Source of the DNA: Mycoplasma sp. ATU-Cv-703
GTDB taxonomy: Bacteria > Bacillota_I > Bacilli_A > Mycoplasmatales > Metamycoplasmataceae
Direction: 5' to 3'
Assembly (NCBI GenBank): GCA_004011965.1
Contig: RYZV01000001.1
Span: 142,607 to 206,606, forward strand
Length of the DNA: 64,000 nt
Both the position numbers and the translations under genes were made by a program. The notes below the pieces were generated by a model. It ran no database searches and had not been told where the DNA came from. It saw only the letters and a list, made by a program, of their open reading frames with translations. Shown here piece by piece: positions 34,510-45,814 of this stretch (position 1 is the stretch's first letter; each line of letters begins with the position of its first letter).

Positions 34510-35805
34510 TTAGTAAACCGGTTTTTCTAACAAATTGGGTTGGGGAACTAATTTTCCGCCAACGTAAACTTTTTCGATGTTCCGGTCGTCGCCAATGTAA
34601 ACAAAACGTTGAATTCGTTCAAATAAGTCAAGTGGTTTGTTTTGACCAAGTGAGCGGTCGTCAATTACTAGAGCGTCAAAGCGGTAACCGGGTTCAAAAC
34701 TACCAACTTTACCAAACATTTCACCGCCACCTTTAGTTGCTAAGTAAAACGCTTCCGGAGTGGTAAGTGCTTTTTCTTTCTCAACTAGGTGAGCTTGGAG
34801 CAGCTTTGATCCGTGGATCGCTGCGACCATGTTGTGGAGTAGCGAGTTGTCGTGTCCACCGGAAACGTCACTACCTAGGCCAACTTTAACGCCGTTTTCA
34901 AAGAAACGCCGAATTGGAGCGATTCCGCTGAAAAGGTTAAAGTTTGAGTAAGGACAGTGGGAAACAATTACGCCGTATTTTTTCAGTTTCTCAATTTCGG
35001 GTTGCTTAGATTGAACGCAGTGTGCCATCACTGTTGGAGTTTCAAGTAGTCCAAAACGCTCGTAAACCGATACGTAATCGGGTGAATCGGGGAAAAGTTC
35101 TTTGACCCAAGCCACTTCACCTTTGTTTTCGGAAAGGTGAGATTGAACTGGAACTTGGTATTTTTTAGCTAAATCTCCGAGTCCTTGCATTAGTTTGGCT
35201 GAGCAAGTCGGCACAAAACGCGGAGTAATGATTGGATTAACTAGCGGGTGTTTACCGTGGTATTCCTTAATAATTTCCTCGGTGTCACGCAAAGAATCCT
35301 CAGTTTTTTCAACCAAGTTATCAGGCGAGTTAATGTCCATGTTAACTTTTCCGACCAAGGATGAAAGACCAGATTTTTTAAACATGTCTAACAGCAGTTT
35401 AGTCGCATCCTTGTGGATGGTGTTAAACACAACGCTGGAAGTTACGCCGTTTTTTCAAAGGGTCGTAATAAAGTCGTTGTAAACTTTGCGAGCGTAGTTC
35501 AAATCTTTGAACTTAGCTTCCTCGGGGAAAGTGTAAGTTTCCAGCCAAGGCAAAAGTTCTTTGTCAAGACCTAGTCCGCGGTTAGTAAACTGCGGAGCGT
35601 GGATGTGAGTGTCAACTAGACCAGGAATAATTAACTTGTCTTTGTAGTCGCTCACGGGGTAAGAATGATACTGGGAAGGGATGTCCTTGCCAACTGCTTT
35701 GATGACATCGTCTTCTACGACAATGTGGCCATTTTCGATTAGTTCAAACTGACTCGGTTTTGAAGTGTAAACGATGTGACCTTTAACAATAAAACCTTTT
35801 TTCAC
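34510..35805 (-). CDS. guaD: Guanine deaminase / amidohydrolase
   Basis: Zinc amidohydrolase converting guanine to xanthine and ammonia. Metal-site PGLVDTHIHAPQ, substrate and structural VQSHLSENKGEV, TVMAHCVQS, VSHCPYSNFNLFSG, and LGSDVSGGHDNS with the catalytic Asp. 431 residues; one UGA Trp (35455-35457). Start GTG 35805 with AAAGGAAG 6 nt upstream. It has a long structured leader, unlike most genes here. An 8-bp palindrome pair lies just at and after the stop codon (34501-34520). Confidence 0.88.
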
Positions 35806-35951
35806 TTTTGCTTCCTTTGCAATGGATCTACCCGCCTAACTTAAGTATTTGCGGCGGATAGGTAAAGAAGTTTTGTGTTGGGCCTGTGAGCCCCCAAAAA
35901 ACCAGTGGACAACCGCCAACGGTTAGTCAACTCTTTACCGATGAAATTATA
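35806..35951 (-). promoter_or_regulatory. Structured 5' leader of guaD, riboswitch-like
   Basis: Minus-strand TATAAT at 35951-35946 puts +1 at about 35939. The predicted RNA starts exactly there with GGUAAAGA, which pairs perfectly with UCUUUACC at 35868-35861, closing a 79-nt domain (an extra 3 bp are possible past one bulge). Inside are AACCG-UUGG-CGGUU and a GGGC/GCCC hairpin. A second 8-bp hairpin (UAUCCGCC/GGCGGGUA, about 35858-35827) follows, then the ribosome binding site. It does not match the purine, 2'-dG or guanidine riboswitch cores I know. Confidence 0.55.
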
Positions 35952-35996
35952 AACAAAAAGCCACTGGAAAAAAGATTTCCAAAAGTTGCCGACCAA

Positions 35997-36287
35997 CTAA
36001 ATGCGACGATTACGGAAAATGTAGAAAATTACGATGGAATTCATCAACAAAGCGATCGCGTTAGAAACGATTAATCCGTAAGCTCCGTAGGCACCGGGAC
36101 CGTTAGCAATTAGAAGGACGATACCGTAAATCATGAAAAAGAGAGCTCCTAAGTGAAAAATCAAGTACTGCGAAAGCGATAAGTTGGCAGTTTGTTTGGT
36201 TTGAATCGTGCGGATGGCGTTAGGTAAGAAAGAAATCGTCACCAAAATTCCTCCGATGATTCCAAACAATTCAAAATATATATTCAT
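35997..36287 (-). CDS. SemiSWEET / PQ-loop sugar transporter
   Basis: 96 residues with three membrane helices. The first holds the PQ-loop-like SFLPNAIRTIQTKQTANLS, in the place where SemiSWEETs have PQ; here it is LPNAIRT. Ends with a basic cytosolic tail (FRNRRI). SemiSWEETs dimerise and carry sugars by facilitated diffusion. Own promoter TATAAT (36327-36322) and ribosome binding site AGAAAGG before ATG 36287. Confidence 0.8.
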   Translation of the reverse strand: MNIYFELFGIIGGILVTISFLPNAIRTIQTKQTANLSLSQYLIFHLGALFFMIYGIVLLIANGPGAYGAYGLIVSNAIALLMNSIVIFYIFRNRRI

Positions 36288-36321
36288 TGCGATTTAACCT
36301 TTCTGTCAAAACAACTTTTCC

Positions 36322-36366
36322 ATTATACAAAATAAAAAGTTCCACTCGCTCAGGAGCAGAACTTTT
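36322..36366 (-). terminator. Terminator of the large MATE gene, followed by the SemiSWEET promoter
   Basis: Stem AAAAGTTC (36335-36342) with GAACTTTT (36359-36366), followed on the minus strand by UUUUUAUUUU. Directly after it is the -10 box TATAAT (36327-36322) of the SemiSWEET gene. Confidence 0.75.
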
Positions 36367-36381
36367 ATTAGTAGCGGTAGT

Positions 36382-38400
36382 CTAAACTAGTGTTCGAGCT
36401 CAGTCAACGCGGTAAACAGCGATTCCAAGCACGATGCACTTCATTAACTCACCGAAGCCGTTTCCAACTAGCGCAACGGTTACTCCAGTTCAGTTAATCG
36501 CTTTGACTCCGGTTTCCGGATCAATCGGCAAGGTAGCCGAACTAATTCCAAGCGAAATCAAGAATCATCCGACGATAAACACATAAGCCGATATAACGTC
36601 TAGAACCGAAGAAAGCATCGCTCTTCCGCCTACCCGTAGAACCGATAGGAAGACCATCGTGAACGATAGGAAGAAGAATCCAAACGCGTGTCAGACGGTG
36701 TGCCACTGGGTGTAGAAGAGTAGCATGCTGCCGGCTGGGAGACGGAAAATTGGTCCCATTCCGAAAATACCAATCATAAGAAGCATGAGCGCTAAAATGA
36801 AAGATATCATTAGCACCATTCCGCAGAAGCGTTTGAAGGCAAGTTTAGCGCCTTCGGGGTCACCAGCTCCAAGACGTGTTCCGACATAGTAAGGAATCAG
36901 AGTCCGGTAACCTTGGAAAATCGCGAAGAATAGGTTGACAATCGTCATCGTAATCACGATCGCTTTCATACCTAAGTCTCCGGAAGTTGGACCTCCCAGT
37001 TTAATCATCACGATTTGAACAAGCGCTAGAGACAGTGAAAACAATACGTCCGAGAAGGCAATTTTGCCAAAGTTTCCAAGCACTTTCACGAATAGATCTT
37101 TGGAAAGAACTTGGTCACGTGAGAACGGACTGAAAGCGTGACGAACGCTTGGCATCGCAAAACAAAGACCAACGTAGGTTGCGGCTTCAAAGACCCTTGA
37201 GGTAATTGTTCCCCAAGCGGCTCCTTTAACACCCATACCCCACTGAGTTACCCGGAAGACTGGGTTGTGGCCGTCGTACTCAATTAAGCCGTAGTCCATA
37301 CCTTCCAATTGTCCAGTTGCGGCTTGGCCAGCTTTAGGCATTAGGATGTTTAGTCCCTCTCCGCCGCTGGTTACGCTCACAATGTTATCGCGCAGCTGTT
37401 CAATGTTATTGACCTCGGCAGCGCTTAGACCGTATTTAACGATGTCTTCGTTACGTAAAATCGCACCAGGCACGTTTCAAAGCGCCAAGTCCACTACGAC
37501 AACGCGCTGGTTTTCGCTGAGTTGTCCTCAAACTGTGTTCCAGCTAGTGTCGGTTCCCCGGCCATCTACGATAGACCAAATGTTGGCTGATTCTTCCTTA
37601 ATTTGTTCAGGAGTTAAACCAGCAATATCAGCGGGAACATTAATACCGTTTTGAATGTCGCGGTTAATTTGTTCCCAATTTTCTAAAGCACCTTCAATGT
37701 ACCGGCGAACCGCGTCACCGGAAATGTAGTTGTCAAACCTCCAATTTTTGATCAACCCGTTGTAGCCCGTCATAAACAGTGGATTGAGCGTACTGTTAAT
37801 GATAAAGGCAGTTCCTGAGACAATCATCGGGATAAGCGGCTTACCTCATTCAACGAAAGTAAACTGGATCGGTAAAACTAGACCCAGCAACACAAATGAC
37901 CACGAAACAAGCGCTCAATACTCTTTAGCGTGTTTAATCGCCGCGCTGTTTGGCCCTCCGTTGTTTGAGAGGAAAAAGTAAAAAAGCCCTTGGTCGTTTT
38001 GAGGAGCTAAGGCTGCTGCCGTTAGCACCCCGGTTAGAACAAGGGCGATTGAAGTTCCAATCACAATTTTCCAGCTTACCGTTTCACGGACTTTGGGAGT
38101 ATTTTTAGCACCGAAATACTGACCGGTAAAAATACCTCCCGCCACACAGGCCGAAATGACCGTGAACAGGATAAGTTGAAAGACGGCGTTGGAAGAGCCG
38201 ACTCCCGCCGTGGCGTCTTCACCAATCAAGTTGGAAATAAACATCGTGTCAACCATGTTGATTCCCGCAATAAAAATTGATTGGATAACCACAGGCAGCA
38301 TTAATCTAATCGATTTTTTGATGAACTGTCAATCAAAAAAGGACGAGATTTTTGCTCGGAATCCTGATGATGGATTTTTGTTATCGTATGTACTAGTCAT
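36382..38400 (-). CDS. MATE-family transporter with a large extracellular insertion
   Basis: 672 residues, well above the usual 450 for MATE exporters. Residues 1-206 and 385-672 are ordinary MATE helices: GINMVDTMFISNLIGEDA, FFGAKNTPKVRET, INSTLNPLFMTG and GVKGAAWGTITS. Between the last two (about residues 207-385) lies a hydrophilic insertion rich in Asn, Glu and Asp, at the loop joining helices 5 and 6. Standard MATE topology places this loop outside the cell. TATAAT is 9 nt before ATG 38400. Substrate unknown. Confidence 0.82.
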
Positions 38401-38520
38401 ACGAGATACATTATACATCAAGCGAAATAATCACGCCAGTTGGAAATTTAACCTATTGAAGCGACTTTTCTAACTTTAAAAATCGTCCTTTTCAATCCTG
38501 AATTGGAAGTTGATAATGAG

Positions 38521-39747
38521 TTAAAAAAACGTGTCTGGAACCGGGAAGCGTCTGGCCAAATCATCAACCTTTTGACTCACGCCCGATGAGTGACCACGTC
38601 AAACTTGGTCAATTAGGTGAGCCAGTTTTTCAAACTCAGCCGCGCCAAACCCGCGCGTTGTCATCGCCGGCGTGCCCAGACGAACTCCGGAAGTAACCGT
38701 TGGTGACTCGCTGTCGTTTGGCACCATGTTTTTGTTAGCGATGATGCCGTGCTCCTCTAGAAGAACAGCCGCTTTTTGACCAGTTAGTCCGTAAGACTTT
38801 TTAACGTCAACTGTCAGTAAGTGAGTGTCAGTTCCGCCCGTGACCACTTTTGCTCCCAACTTAGTTAAAGTCTGAGCTAACACTTGGGCGTTTTCGACAA
38901 CTCTTTGAATGTAAGTTCGGTAGCCGGGCAAAAGCGCTTCGCCAAAAGTGACTGCTTTACCGGCGACAGCGTGCATCAGAGGACCGCCCTGCAAAAACGG
39001 GAAGACTGCCCGGTCAATTTTACGGGCTAATTCGGAATCGTTAGTCATGATTACTCCGCCGCGAGCACCGCGCAAAGTTTTGTGGGTCGTGGAAGTAATT
39101 ACGTGGGCATGACCAACGGGACTAGGATGGGCTCCGGTGGCAACTAGGCCGGCAATGTGGGCGATATCAGCCACGAGGTAAGCGCCAACCTGGTCAGCAA
39201 TTTGACGAAAACGAGCTCAGTCAATTTGACGCGGATAGGCCGAGTAGCCAGCCACAATCAAAGCCGGTTTTTCACGGTGAGCAATTTGGGCGATTTGATC
39301 GTAATCAAGCAAACCCTGGTCATTCACGTCGTAGCTAACGGCTTGGTAGTAAAGACCAGAAAAGTTGGCGCGGTAGCCGTGCGAAAGGTGACCGCCCGCG
39401 TCAAGCGCTAAACCGAGAATTTTTTGGCCTGGTTTAATTAACGCAAGGTAAGCCGCGTTGTTGGCTTGAGTACCCGAGTGAGGTTGGACGTTAGCGTAAT
39501 CAACACCAAAAAGTTTGCGTAGTCTCTCAATCGCTAAAAGTTCGATCTTGTCGGCTTGGGTTGTTCCGCCGTAATAACGCCGGCCCGGGTAGCCTTCCGC
39601 GTACTTATTAGTAAAAACGCTGCCTACGGCAGTGAGCACTGCCTTGGAAACGTAATTTTCCGAAGCAATTAGTTCAATTTCAACGTTTTGACGTTTCTCT
39701 TCGGCCTCAATAATCGTCTCAACGTCTCGGTCAGTTTTACGTTTCAC
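38521..39747 (-). CDS. glyA: Serine hydroxymethyltransferase
   Basis: PLP enzyme interconverting serine and glycine with tetrahydrofolate. N-terminal [13 protein letters not shown], substrate loop [10 protein letters not shown], and the PLP lysine in [14 protein letters not shown]. 408 residues with two UGA Trp codons. GTG 39747 follows GAGGTGG. It is downstream of lspA in the same direction. Confidence 0.96.
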
Positions 39748-39770
39748 AAACCACCTCTTGGCACTAACAG

Positions 39771-40304
39771 TTAGACGACCGCGCGGTTACGAACCGAAGC
39801 GATAATTTCGCACGTTATCGTTACTGCGACTGTGCTGACAGCGCCGCCCACAATTAAAACGTCGGCAATGTTAAAAGTTCCCCGGTCAGCCCAAGGGGTG
39901 TAAATCACGTCTCGCACATATCCAAATATGTACCAGTCTAGCGTGTTACCTAAAAGTCCCGCTAAGGTGATCGCTAAACAAAAAGCCACGATTTTGCGGC
40001 GATTTAAAACGGCAATTAAAAACACCAGCAAGGCAAGAGCTGTTCCGACTCCCGCAAAAGCCGCTGGCGGAACTTGGATTTGGAGTCAGTTAAACAAACT
40101 TGAGTTGGGATGTTTAACTCGTCGAAAACCGATTCAACCTAACGAACGTTCTTCTCCGTTAAAAATAGGGTTCTTAAAAACAAATCATTTTAACCATTGG
40201 TCAAGGGCGATCAAAGCGCCGCTGACTACCAAAATGATAAGTAGGTTTATTAGTCGACGACGACGTTTGGGGTTTGAAGTTGTGATGTTAGGGAAAAATG
40301 CCAT
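39771..40304 (-). CDS. lspA: Lipoprotein signal peptidase
   Basis: Membrane aspartyl peptidase that cleaves prolipoprotein signal peptides. The catalytic aspartates are in [14 protein letters not shown] and in [11 protein letters not shown]. About 177 residues, four helices, basic N-terminus. Several UGA Trp codons. ATG 40304 lies 6 nt after TATAAT (40316-40311), so the message is predicted leaderless. Confidence 0.93.
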
Positions 40305-40310
40305 GTACAA

Positions 40311-40316
40311 ATTATA
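40311..40316 (-). promoter_or_regulatory. -10 box of lspA overlapping the ileS stop codon
   Basis: TATAAT, 6 nt, ATG 40304. The UAA stop codon of ileS (40314-40312) lies inside the hexamer, so the upstream gene's end doubles as promoter. Confidence 0.6.
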
Positions 40317-43011
40317 CTCTGCTGGCACCTTGTAAAACTAAAACTTCTTGGCAGCGCTGGCAAAGACTTTCCTCGTTAACCTGATCGGGTAAATAATGGT
40401 TCCAGCAACGAACGCACTTGACCGATTCAAAAGTATCAACTTGGTTATTTTTGCCCCAGACTACTTGTCCGACCATTAAAAGTTTGGCTAAATCCCAATT
40501 TTCTAACTCGGGTCACTTTCTCTCCAAGGTTACCCGGGCGGCGTAACTGCGACCGATTTGACCCGCTTGCTTAGCTTCTTCAACCATTTTAAACACTAAA
40601 TCTTTCAGTTCAAAAAACTGCTTAAAACGTTTGAGGTCAGCTGGTAAAACTTTGCTTTGGTAATCAATTTTGGTGAGGAAGATCGACGTTTTCTGCTGGT
40701 CAAAGCGGTAAGCCTGGTAAGCTTGCTCGCAAGTAGTTGGTAAAACCGGAGCGAGTGCTTGCAAAACAAAAATTAGCACCTGGTAAATAACGCTCTGGAT
40801 CGCTCTACGCTCGGGGTCGTTGGCCGCATTGGCGTAAAGAGCGTCCTTCGAAACTTCCAAGTAGTACGAGGAAAGTTCTAGCACAAAGAGGTTGACTAAA
40901 TTAACAACTTGGTTAAAGCGACTAGCTTGGTATTCGCGCTGGACCGATTTTTTAAGGTCAGCCAACTTTACTAAAACTAACCGGTCTAGTTCGCTGTAAG
41001 TCGGTTTGGTCGCGGGCTTTCAAACAAAGTCAAACAAAACGCCGAGCATAAATTTAATTTTGCTTCTCAGTCCCCGGTAAAAAGTTGCGACTTGCTCTAG
41101 AATTGGTTCAGAGACGCTCACGTCCGCGCCGTACTCGCTCAGTGCCACCCAAAGTCTCAGAATTTCGGCTCCGTAACGAGCGACGATCTTGGCTGGATCA
41201 ATCACGTTGCCCAGCGACTTAGCCATTTTAACGCCGCGCTGGTCGAGAACAAAGCCGTGCGAAATAATCTTTTTAAAAGGAGTTTGATTAGCAAAAGCAA
41301 CGCTGTTAACGAGCGAGGAATTAAACCAACCGCGAAACTGGTCGGCGCCTTCCAAGCAAAGATCAGCTGGCCTGCCATTTAAAGATGGTAGGCGAAACGA
41401 AGTCCCCGAGTCAAACCAAACGTCCATAATGTCAGTTTCTTTTTTTCAACTTTTAGCCCGCTCAGTCCAAGCGGTTGGGACCAGTTTCTCGTTTGGTCAT
41501 TCCCATCAAATTTGACTGCCGTGCTGGGCAACTAATTTAACGATGTGTTTAAAAATAGCCGGTTCAAAAACGGGCTGACCTTCGCGGTCGTAAAAAATGC
41601 TTAGCGGCACACCTCAACTTCTTTGACGCGAAATCGTCCAAGTCTGGCGGGCCAGAGCCATAGTTGACAGTCGCTCGGTTGCTCACCCAGGGTAACCCTT
41701 AACTCCGACTAGCGCTTTTTTGATCCGGACTTTGAGCGGTGCTAAGTTAACAAACCACTGTTTGGTTGCCCGGTAAATGACTGGTTGATGCGTTCGCCAG
41801 TCGTGGGGATAAGAGTGGGTAATTGCTCGCTCGGCTAATAGTTGAGATCTCTCTCGTAAAAACTGACAAATTAGCGGATTAGCTTTGAGGTAAAACTGAC
41901 CTTGCGCAATTGGACTAGCTTGGTTAATAAGACCTTGGTCGTCTAAGTGCATAATCATCTCAAGACCGTATTTTTGACCCAGCTCGTAGTCCTCCACGCC
42001 AAAAAGAGGAGCAAGGTGAACTAGACCTGTTCCTTCCTTGGCATCAACGTGATCGCTCAAAACCACTGGTCCGCTCCGCTCGCTAAAAGGTCTTTGGTAA
42101 GTTAGATCAACCAATTGCTCGCCGCTTAAAGTTTGACTAACGCGGTAATTTTTTCAACCAGCTAACTCGACCACTTTTTCCAAGCAATCTTTGGCTAGTA
42201 AAAAAGACTGCTGGTCAACTTGGACAAGGGAGTAGATTATTTTGGCGCCGACAGCCAAGGCGCTGTTAGCTGGCAAAGTTCAAGGCGTGGTGCTCATCAG
42301 CAACAGTTTTGTTTGAGACGGAACTTTTTGGTTGCCTTTTAAAACGCTAAGAGCCACGTAAATTTCCGGCGAACTAACTTGCTTATAAACAATTTCAGCC
42401 TCGGCTAAAGCGCTTTGCGAAGAAGGGGACCAATAAATCGGTTTGAGCGCTTGGAAAACTAACTTGTCTTGCACCATTTTGGCAAAAACTTCTAGTTGGC
42501 GGGCTTGATAAACCGAATCATCGGTCTGGTAAAAATCGTCTAGGTCGGGCAAGAGCTGCAAAGTTTCAAACTGCTTTTTCTGAATTTGAATTTGCTCCTG
42601 AGCGTAAGCTTGAGCGAGTTGGCGGATTTTAACTGGTGCAATTGCTTGACGATCGTGAGCAGTCTTAGTTAAAACTTGGTTTTCAATTGGCAGACCATGG
42701 GTGTCTCAACCCGCAACAAAAGGAGTCGCATAACCCTCTAAAGTTTTGTTTCTTAAAACAATGTCTTTGAGAATTTTGTTGAGCGCGTGACCAAGGTGAA
42801 TTGAACCGTTCGCATAAGGCGGACCATCGTGTAAAACAAACTGACCTTGACCAGCGTTTTGTTTCAAGGCACGCTTGTAAATCTGCTCCTTTTTCCAAAA
42901 CTCGCGCCAACGCGGTTCTTCGTGAGTAAGGTTAGCCCGCAAAGAAAAATCGCTCCTTGGCATTAAGAGCGTAGTTTTTCAATCTGAGAGTGAATTTGGG
43001 GACTTTTTCAT
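40312..43011 (-). CDS. ileS: Isoleucyl-tRNA synthetase
   Basis: 899 residues. HIGH motif region [18 protein letters not shown]. The CP1 editing domain is present, with STTPWTLPANSA and [15 protein letters not shown], which keep the key His and Asp. The KMSKS loop reads KMAKS in VKMAKSLGN. The C-terminal zinc site is KCVRCWNHY with CQRCQ. Start ATG 43011 ([18 protein letters not shown]) adds the usual N-terminus in front of [19 protein letters not shown] and TATAAT (43039-43034) lie upstream. Contrasts with LeuRS, which has lost editing. Confidence 0.96.
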
Positions 43012-43033
43012 AACTTCCAAGCGCAGTGCCTGC

Positions 43034-43039
43034 ATTATA
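43034..43039 (-). promoter_or_regulatory. -10 box of ileS
   Basis: TATAAT on the minus strand, 22 nt before ATG 43011, with GGAAG as ribosome binding site between them. Confidence 0.55.
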
Positions 43040-43096
43040 AACTAACTGAGCGGGCTAAGGAATAACTTATAATTCCAATGAATCTGAACGAGTATT

Positions 43097-43135
43097 TTAG
43101 CACTTGACACCTTAGAGTGCTAGACATGCTATAAT
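43097..43135 (+). promoter_or_regulatory. CIRCE operator and clpB promoter
   Basis: TTAGCACTT (43097-43105), 9 nt, GAGTGCTAG (43115-43123): a CIRCE element, the HrcA operator, with 8 of 9 positions paired. A -35 box TTGACA (43104-43109) overlaps its left arm and TATAAT is at 43130-43135. Places clpB in the HrcA heat-shock regulon. Confidence 0.88.
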
Positions 43136-43155
43136 TGAACTAGCAAGGAGATCGC

Positions 43156-45288
43156 ATGGAATTTAGTTTTAACCCTACCCAAGAGTCTAACAACCCACTC
43201 AAAGACTTCGGACGCAACTTAACCGACGAAGCAGCTCGTGGCAAATTGGATCCGGTCATTGGCCGGGACGACGAAATTCGTCGTATCATCCGGATTTTGT
43301 CACGGAAAACCAAAAATAATCCCGTTTTAGTCGGGGAGCCCGGAGTCGGAAAAACTGCCATCGCTGAAGGACTAGCCCAAAAAATTCTCAGCGGCGATGT
43401 GCCGGAAAACTTGAAAGACAAAGAAGTGATTGAAATTGACATCCCCGCTTTAATCGCTGGCGCTTCTTTCCAAGGTCAGTTCGAAAAAAGACTCAAATCG
43501 CTCATGAAAGAAATTAAGGAGGCTCAAGGCAACTTAATTCTTTTCATTGACGAAATCCACATGATTGTCGGAACGGGTAAAAACGCCCAAGGCGGAATGG
43601 ATGCCGCCCAAATTATCAAGCCGATGTTAGCCCGCGGAGAAATGCGTCTAATCGGTGCAACTACGCTAGACGAACACCGTAAGTACATCGAACAAGACCC
43701 GGCTCTAGAACGTCGTCTCCAAAAAGTTTACATCGCCGAACCTTCCGAGGAAGAAACTGTCACCATTTTGCGAGGACTCAAAGATCGCTTTGAGTCTTAC
43801 CACGGGGTGAGAATTCATGACAACGCCTTAGTGACAGCCGTTAAACTTTCAAGTCGTTACATTTCCGACCGTTTCTTGCCAGATAAAGCGATTGACTTAG
43901 TTGACGAAGCAGCCGCTGCGATCCAAACCGAAATGAACTCAAAACCAGAGAACCTAGAAAAAGTTGAGCAGCGCTTAGCAATGCTAGAGATGGAGAAAGT
44001 CGCTCTTTCCAGCGAAAAAGATCCTAAGTCCCGCGAAAGACTCGGCGAAATTAAAGATCGGATTGGGGAAACCGAAAAAGAAGTTAAGGCGCTTCGGAGC
44101 GCTTGGAATCGCGAGAAAGAAATTCTCCGTGACATCGGTAAATACAAAGAAAAAGTTGAGCAACTCAAAACTCAGCAGCAACGCTACCAAGCCGAAGGAG
44201 AGTTTGAAAAAGCTTCAATCTTGCTTTACAAAGAAATTCCTGACTGGGAGAAAAAACTCCAAAAAGCTGAGGAGCAAGCCGGGCAACGCGAAAACTCGAT
44301 GATTAAAGAAGATGTAGACGAGGAAGAAATTGCTAACGTAGTCGCTAAGTGAACAGGCATTCCAATTACTAAACTGCTGCAAGGTCAACGCGAAAAACTA
44401 CTAACTTTGGAAAAACACCTGGCCCAACGGATCAAAGGCCAAACTAACGCGCTTAGACTAGTCAACGACGCTATCTTACGTTCGCGAGCAAACGTGAATG
44501 ACCCTAACAAACCAATCGGTTCGTTTATTTTTATGGGACCAACTGGCGTTGGTAAAACCGAAGTGGCTCGGGCACTGGCTTTTGAACTTTTTGACACCGA
44601 AAAAAGCATGATTCGGTTAGACATGTCAGAGTACATGGAAAAACACGCCGTTTCACGTCTAGTCGGTGCTCCTCCAGGCTACATTGGTTTTGACCAAGGT
44701 GGTCAATTGACCGAAGCAGTTAGACTCAGACCCTACTCGCTCATTTTGCTTGATGAAATTGAAAAAGCTCACCCCGAAGTATTAAACATTTTGCTGCAAG
44801 TCTTAGACGATGGCCGGTTAACTGACGGTAAAGGCAAAGTGGTTGACTTCAAAAATACAATTATAATCATGACAACTAACATCGGATCGCTTGACATTTT
44901 AGAGGGCAAAAAAAACGAGCAAGTTACTAAATTGCTCTACAAATTTCTCAGACCCGAATTTATTAACCGAGTGGACGAAATCGTGGTCTTTAACGCTTTA
45001 GACGAGGAAGCGGTTCGGCAAATAACGGTGGTTGAACTAGAAAAGTTATCCAAACGTCTAGCCGACAGAAACATTTTGCTCGAGTTTGACGCGGGGGTAG
45101 TTGATAAAATCGCCAGCGAAGGTTATGACCCGCTTTTTGGCGCACGGCCAATTAAACGTTACATCGTCAAAAACTTAGAATCCGATTTAGCTCGTAAAAT
45201 CATTAGCAATGAAATAAAAGAACAAACCCAGTACGTGGTCAAAACACTTAACAGCGAGTTTGTCTTTGACGAAAAACGTCTCAACTAA
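43156..45288 (+). CDS. clpB: ClpB disaggregase, short form without N-domain
   Basis: AAA+ chaperone that extracts proteins from aggregates. Two nucleotide-binding domains: [15 protein letters not shown] with [10 protein letters not shown], and [15 protein letters not shown] with [12 protein letters not shown]. The coiled-coil middle domain lies at about residues 260-390. The protein starts almost directly at NBD1, so the Clp N-domain is absent; 710 residues. UGA Trp at 44350-44352 in KWTGIPIT. RBS AAGGAG before ATG 43156. Its stop overlaps that of the convergent DJ-1 gene. Confidence 0.95.
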
Positions 45289-45800
45289 ACTTCAAAGTGA
45301 CCGCCCAGCGCCTTCACAATCGCACGGGCAAAAGCCAAACTTTGTTCAAAATCGCGCGCGGTAATTAAGTTCTCCGCTATTTCCAGCGCGGTTTTTTTGT
45401 TGAACTTAGTTAGTCCATAACCTGGGTAGGCAGTGATGGCGCGTCCTTGAATAATTTCGGCTTTAACAAGCAGCTGGGGAGCGGCACAAATTGCTCCAAT
45501 CAGTTTGTTGCTGGCGTTAAAACGTTTAATCAAACTAAGCACTTTGGCATTTTTGAGCAAAACGGCGTGACCTGGTCCGCCCGGAATGACCAAAGCGTCA
45601 AACTGGTCTCACTGGTCAATGCTGGACATTTTCTGACTGACAACTTGAGCCACGTACTTACCTTTGACTAACTCTTTGTCCTCGGGCGATACGATGCTGA
45701 CCTGAAAACCAGCCCGGCAAAAAACGTCCACGCTCGTGATTAATTCAATGTCTTCAAAACCTGTGGCGGCTAAAACTAAAATTTTGGCGGTTTTTTTCAT
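45285..45800 (-). CDS. DJ-1/PfpI family protein
   Basis: 171 residues of the class I amidotransferase-like DJ-1/PfpI fold. Begins ILVLAATGFEDIELITSVDV with the conserved Glu, VIPGGPG, and the nucleophile elbow IGAICAAPQLL with its Cys. Relatives act in glyoxal or oxidative damage defence, but activity cannot be told from sequence. One UGA Trp. ATG 45800 is 6 nt after TATAAT (45812-45807). Confidence 0.88.
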
Positions 45801-45806
45801 GCTCAA

Positions 45807-45812
45807 ATTATA
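45807..45812 (-). promoter_or_regulatory. -10 box of the DJ-1 gene, predicted leaderless
   Basis: TATAAT, 6 nt, ATG 45800, placed only 2 nt after the ung stop codon. Confidence 0.6.
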
Positions 45813-45814
45813 CC

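Noticed and set aside
34501..34520. AACCGGTT-TACT-AACCGGTT palindrome as terminator of guaD
   Set aside because: Strong stem but no U-run follows; it also includes the guaD stop codon. Kept only as a remark in the gene entry.
35861..35939. Purine (guanine) riboswitch before guaD
   Set aside because: The stem architecture is attractive but the invariant joining sequences of the purine aptamer and the two loop-loop partners are not present, so no known class is assigned.
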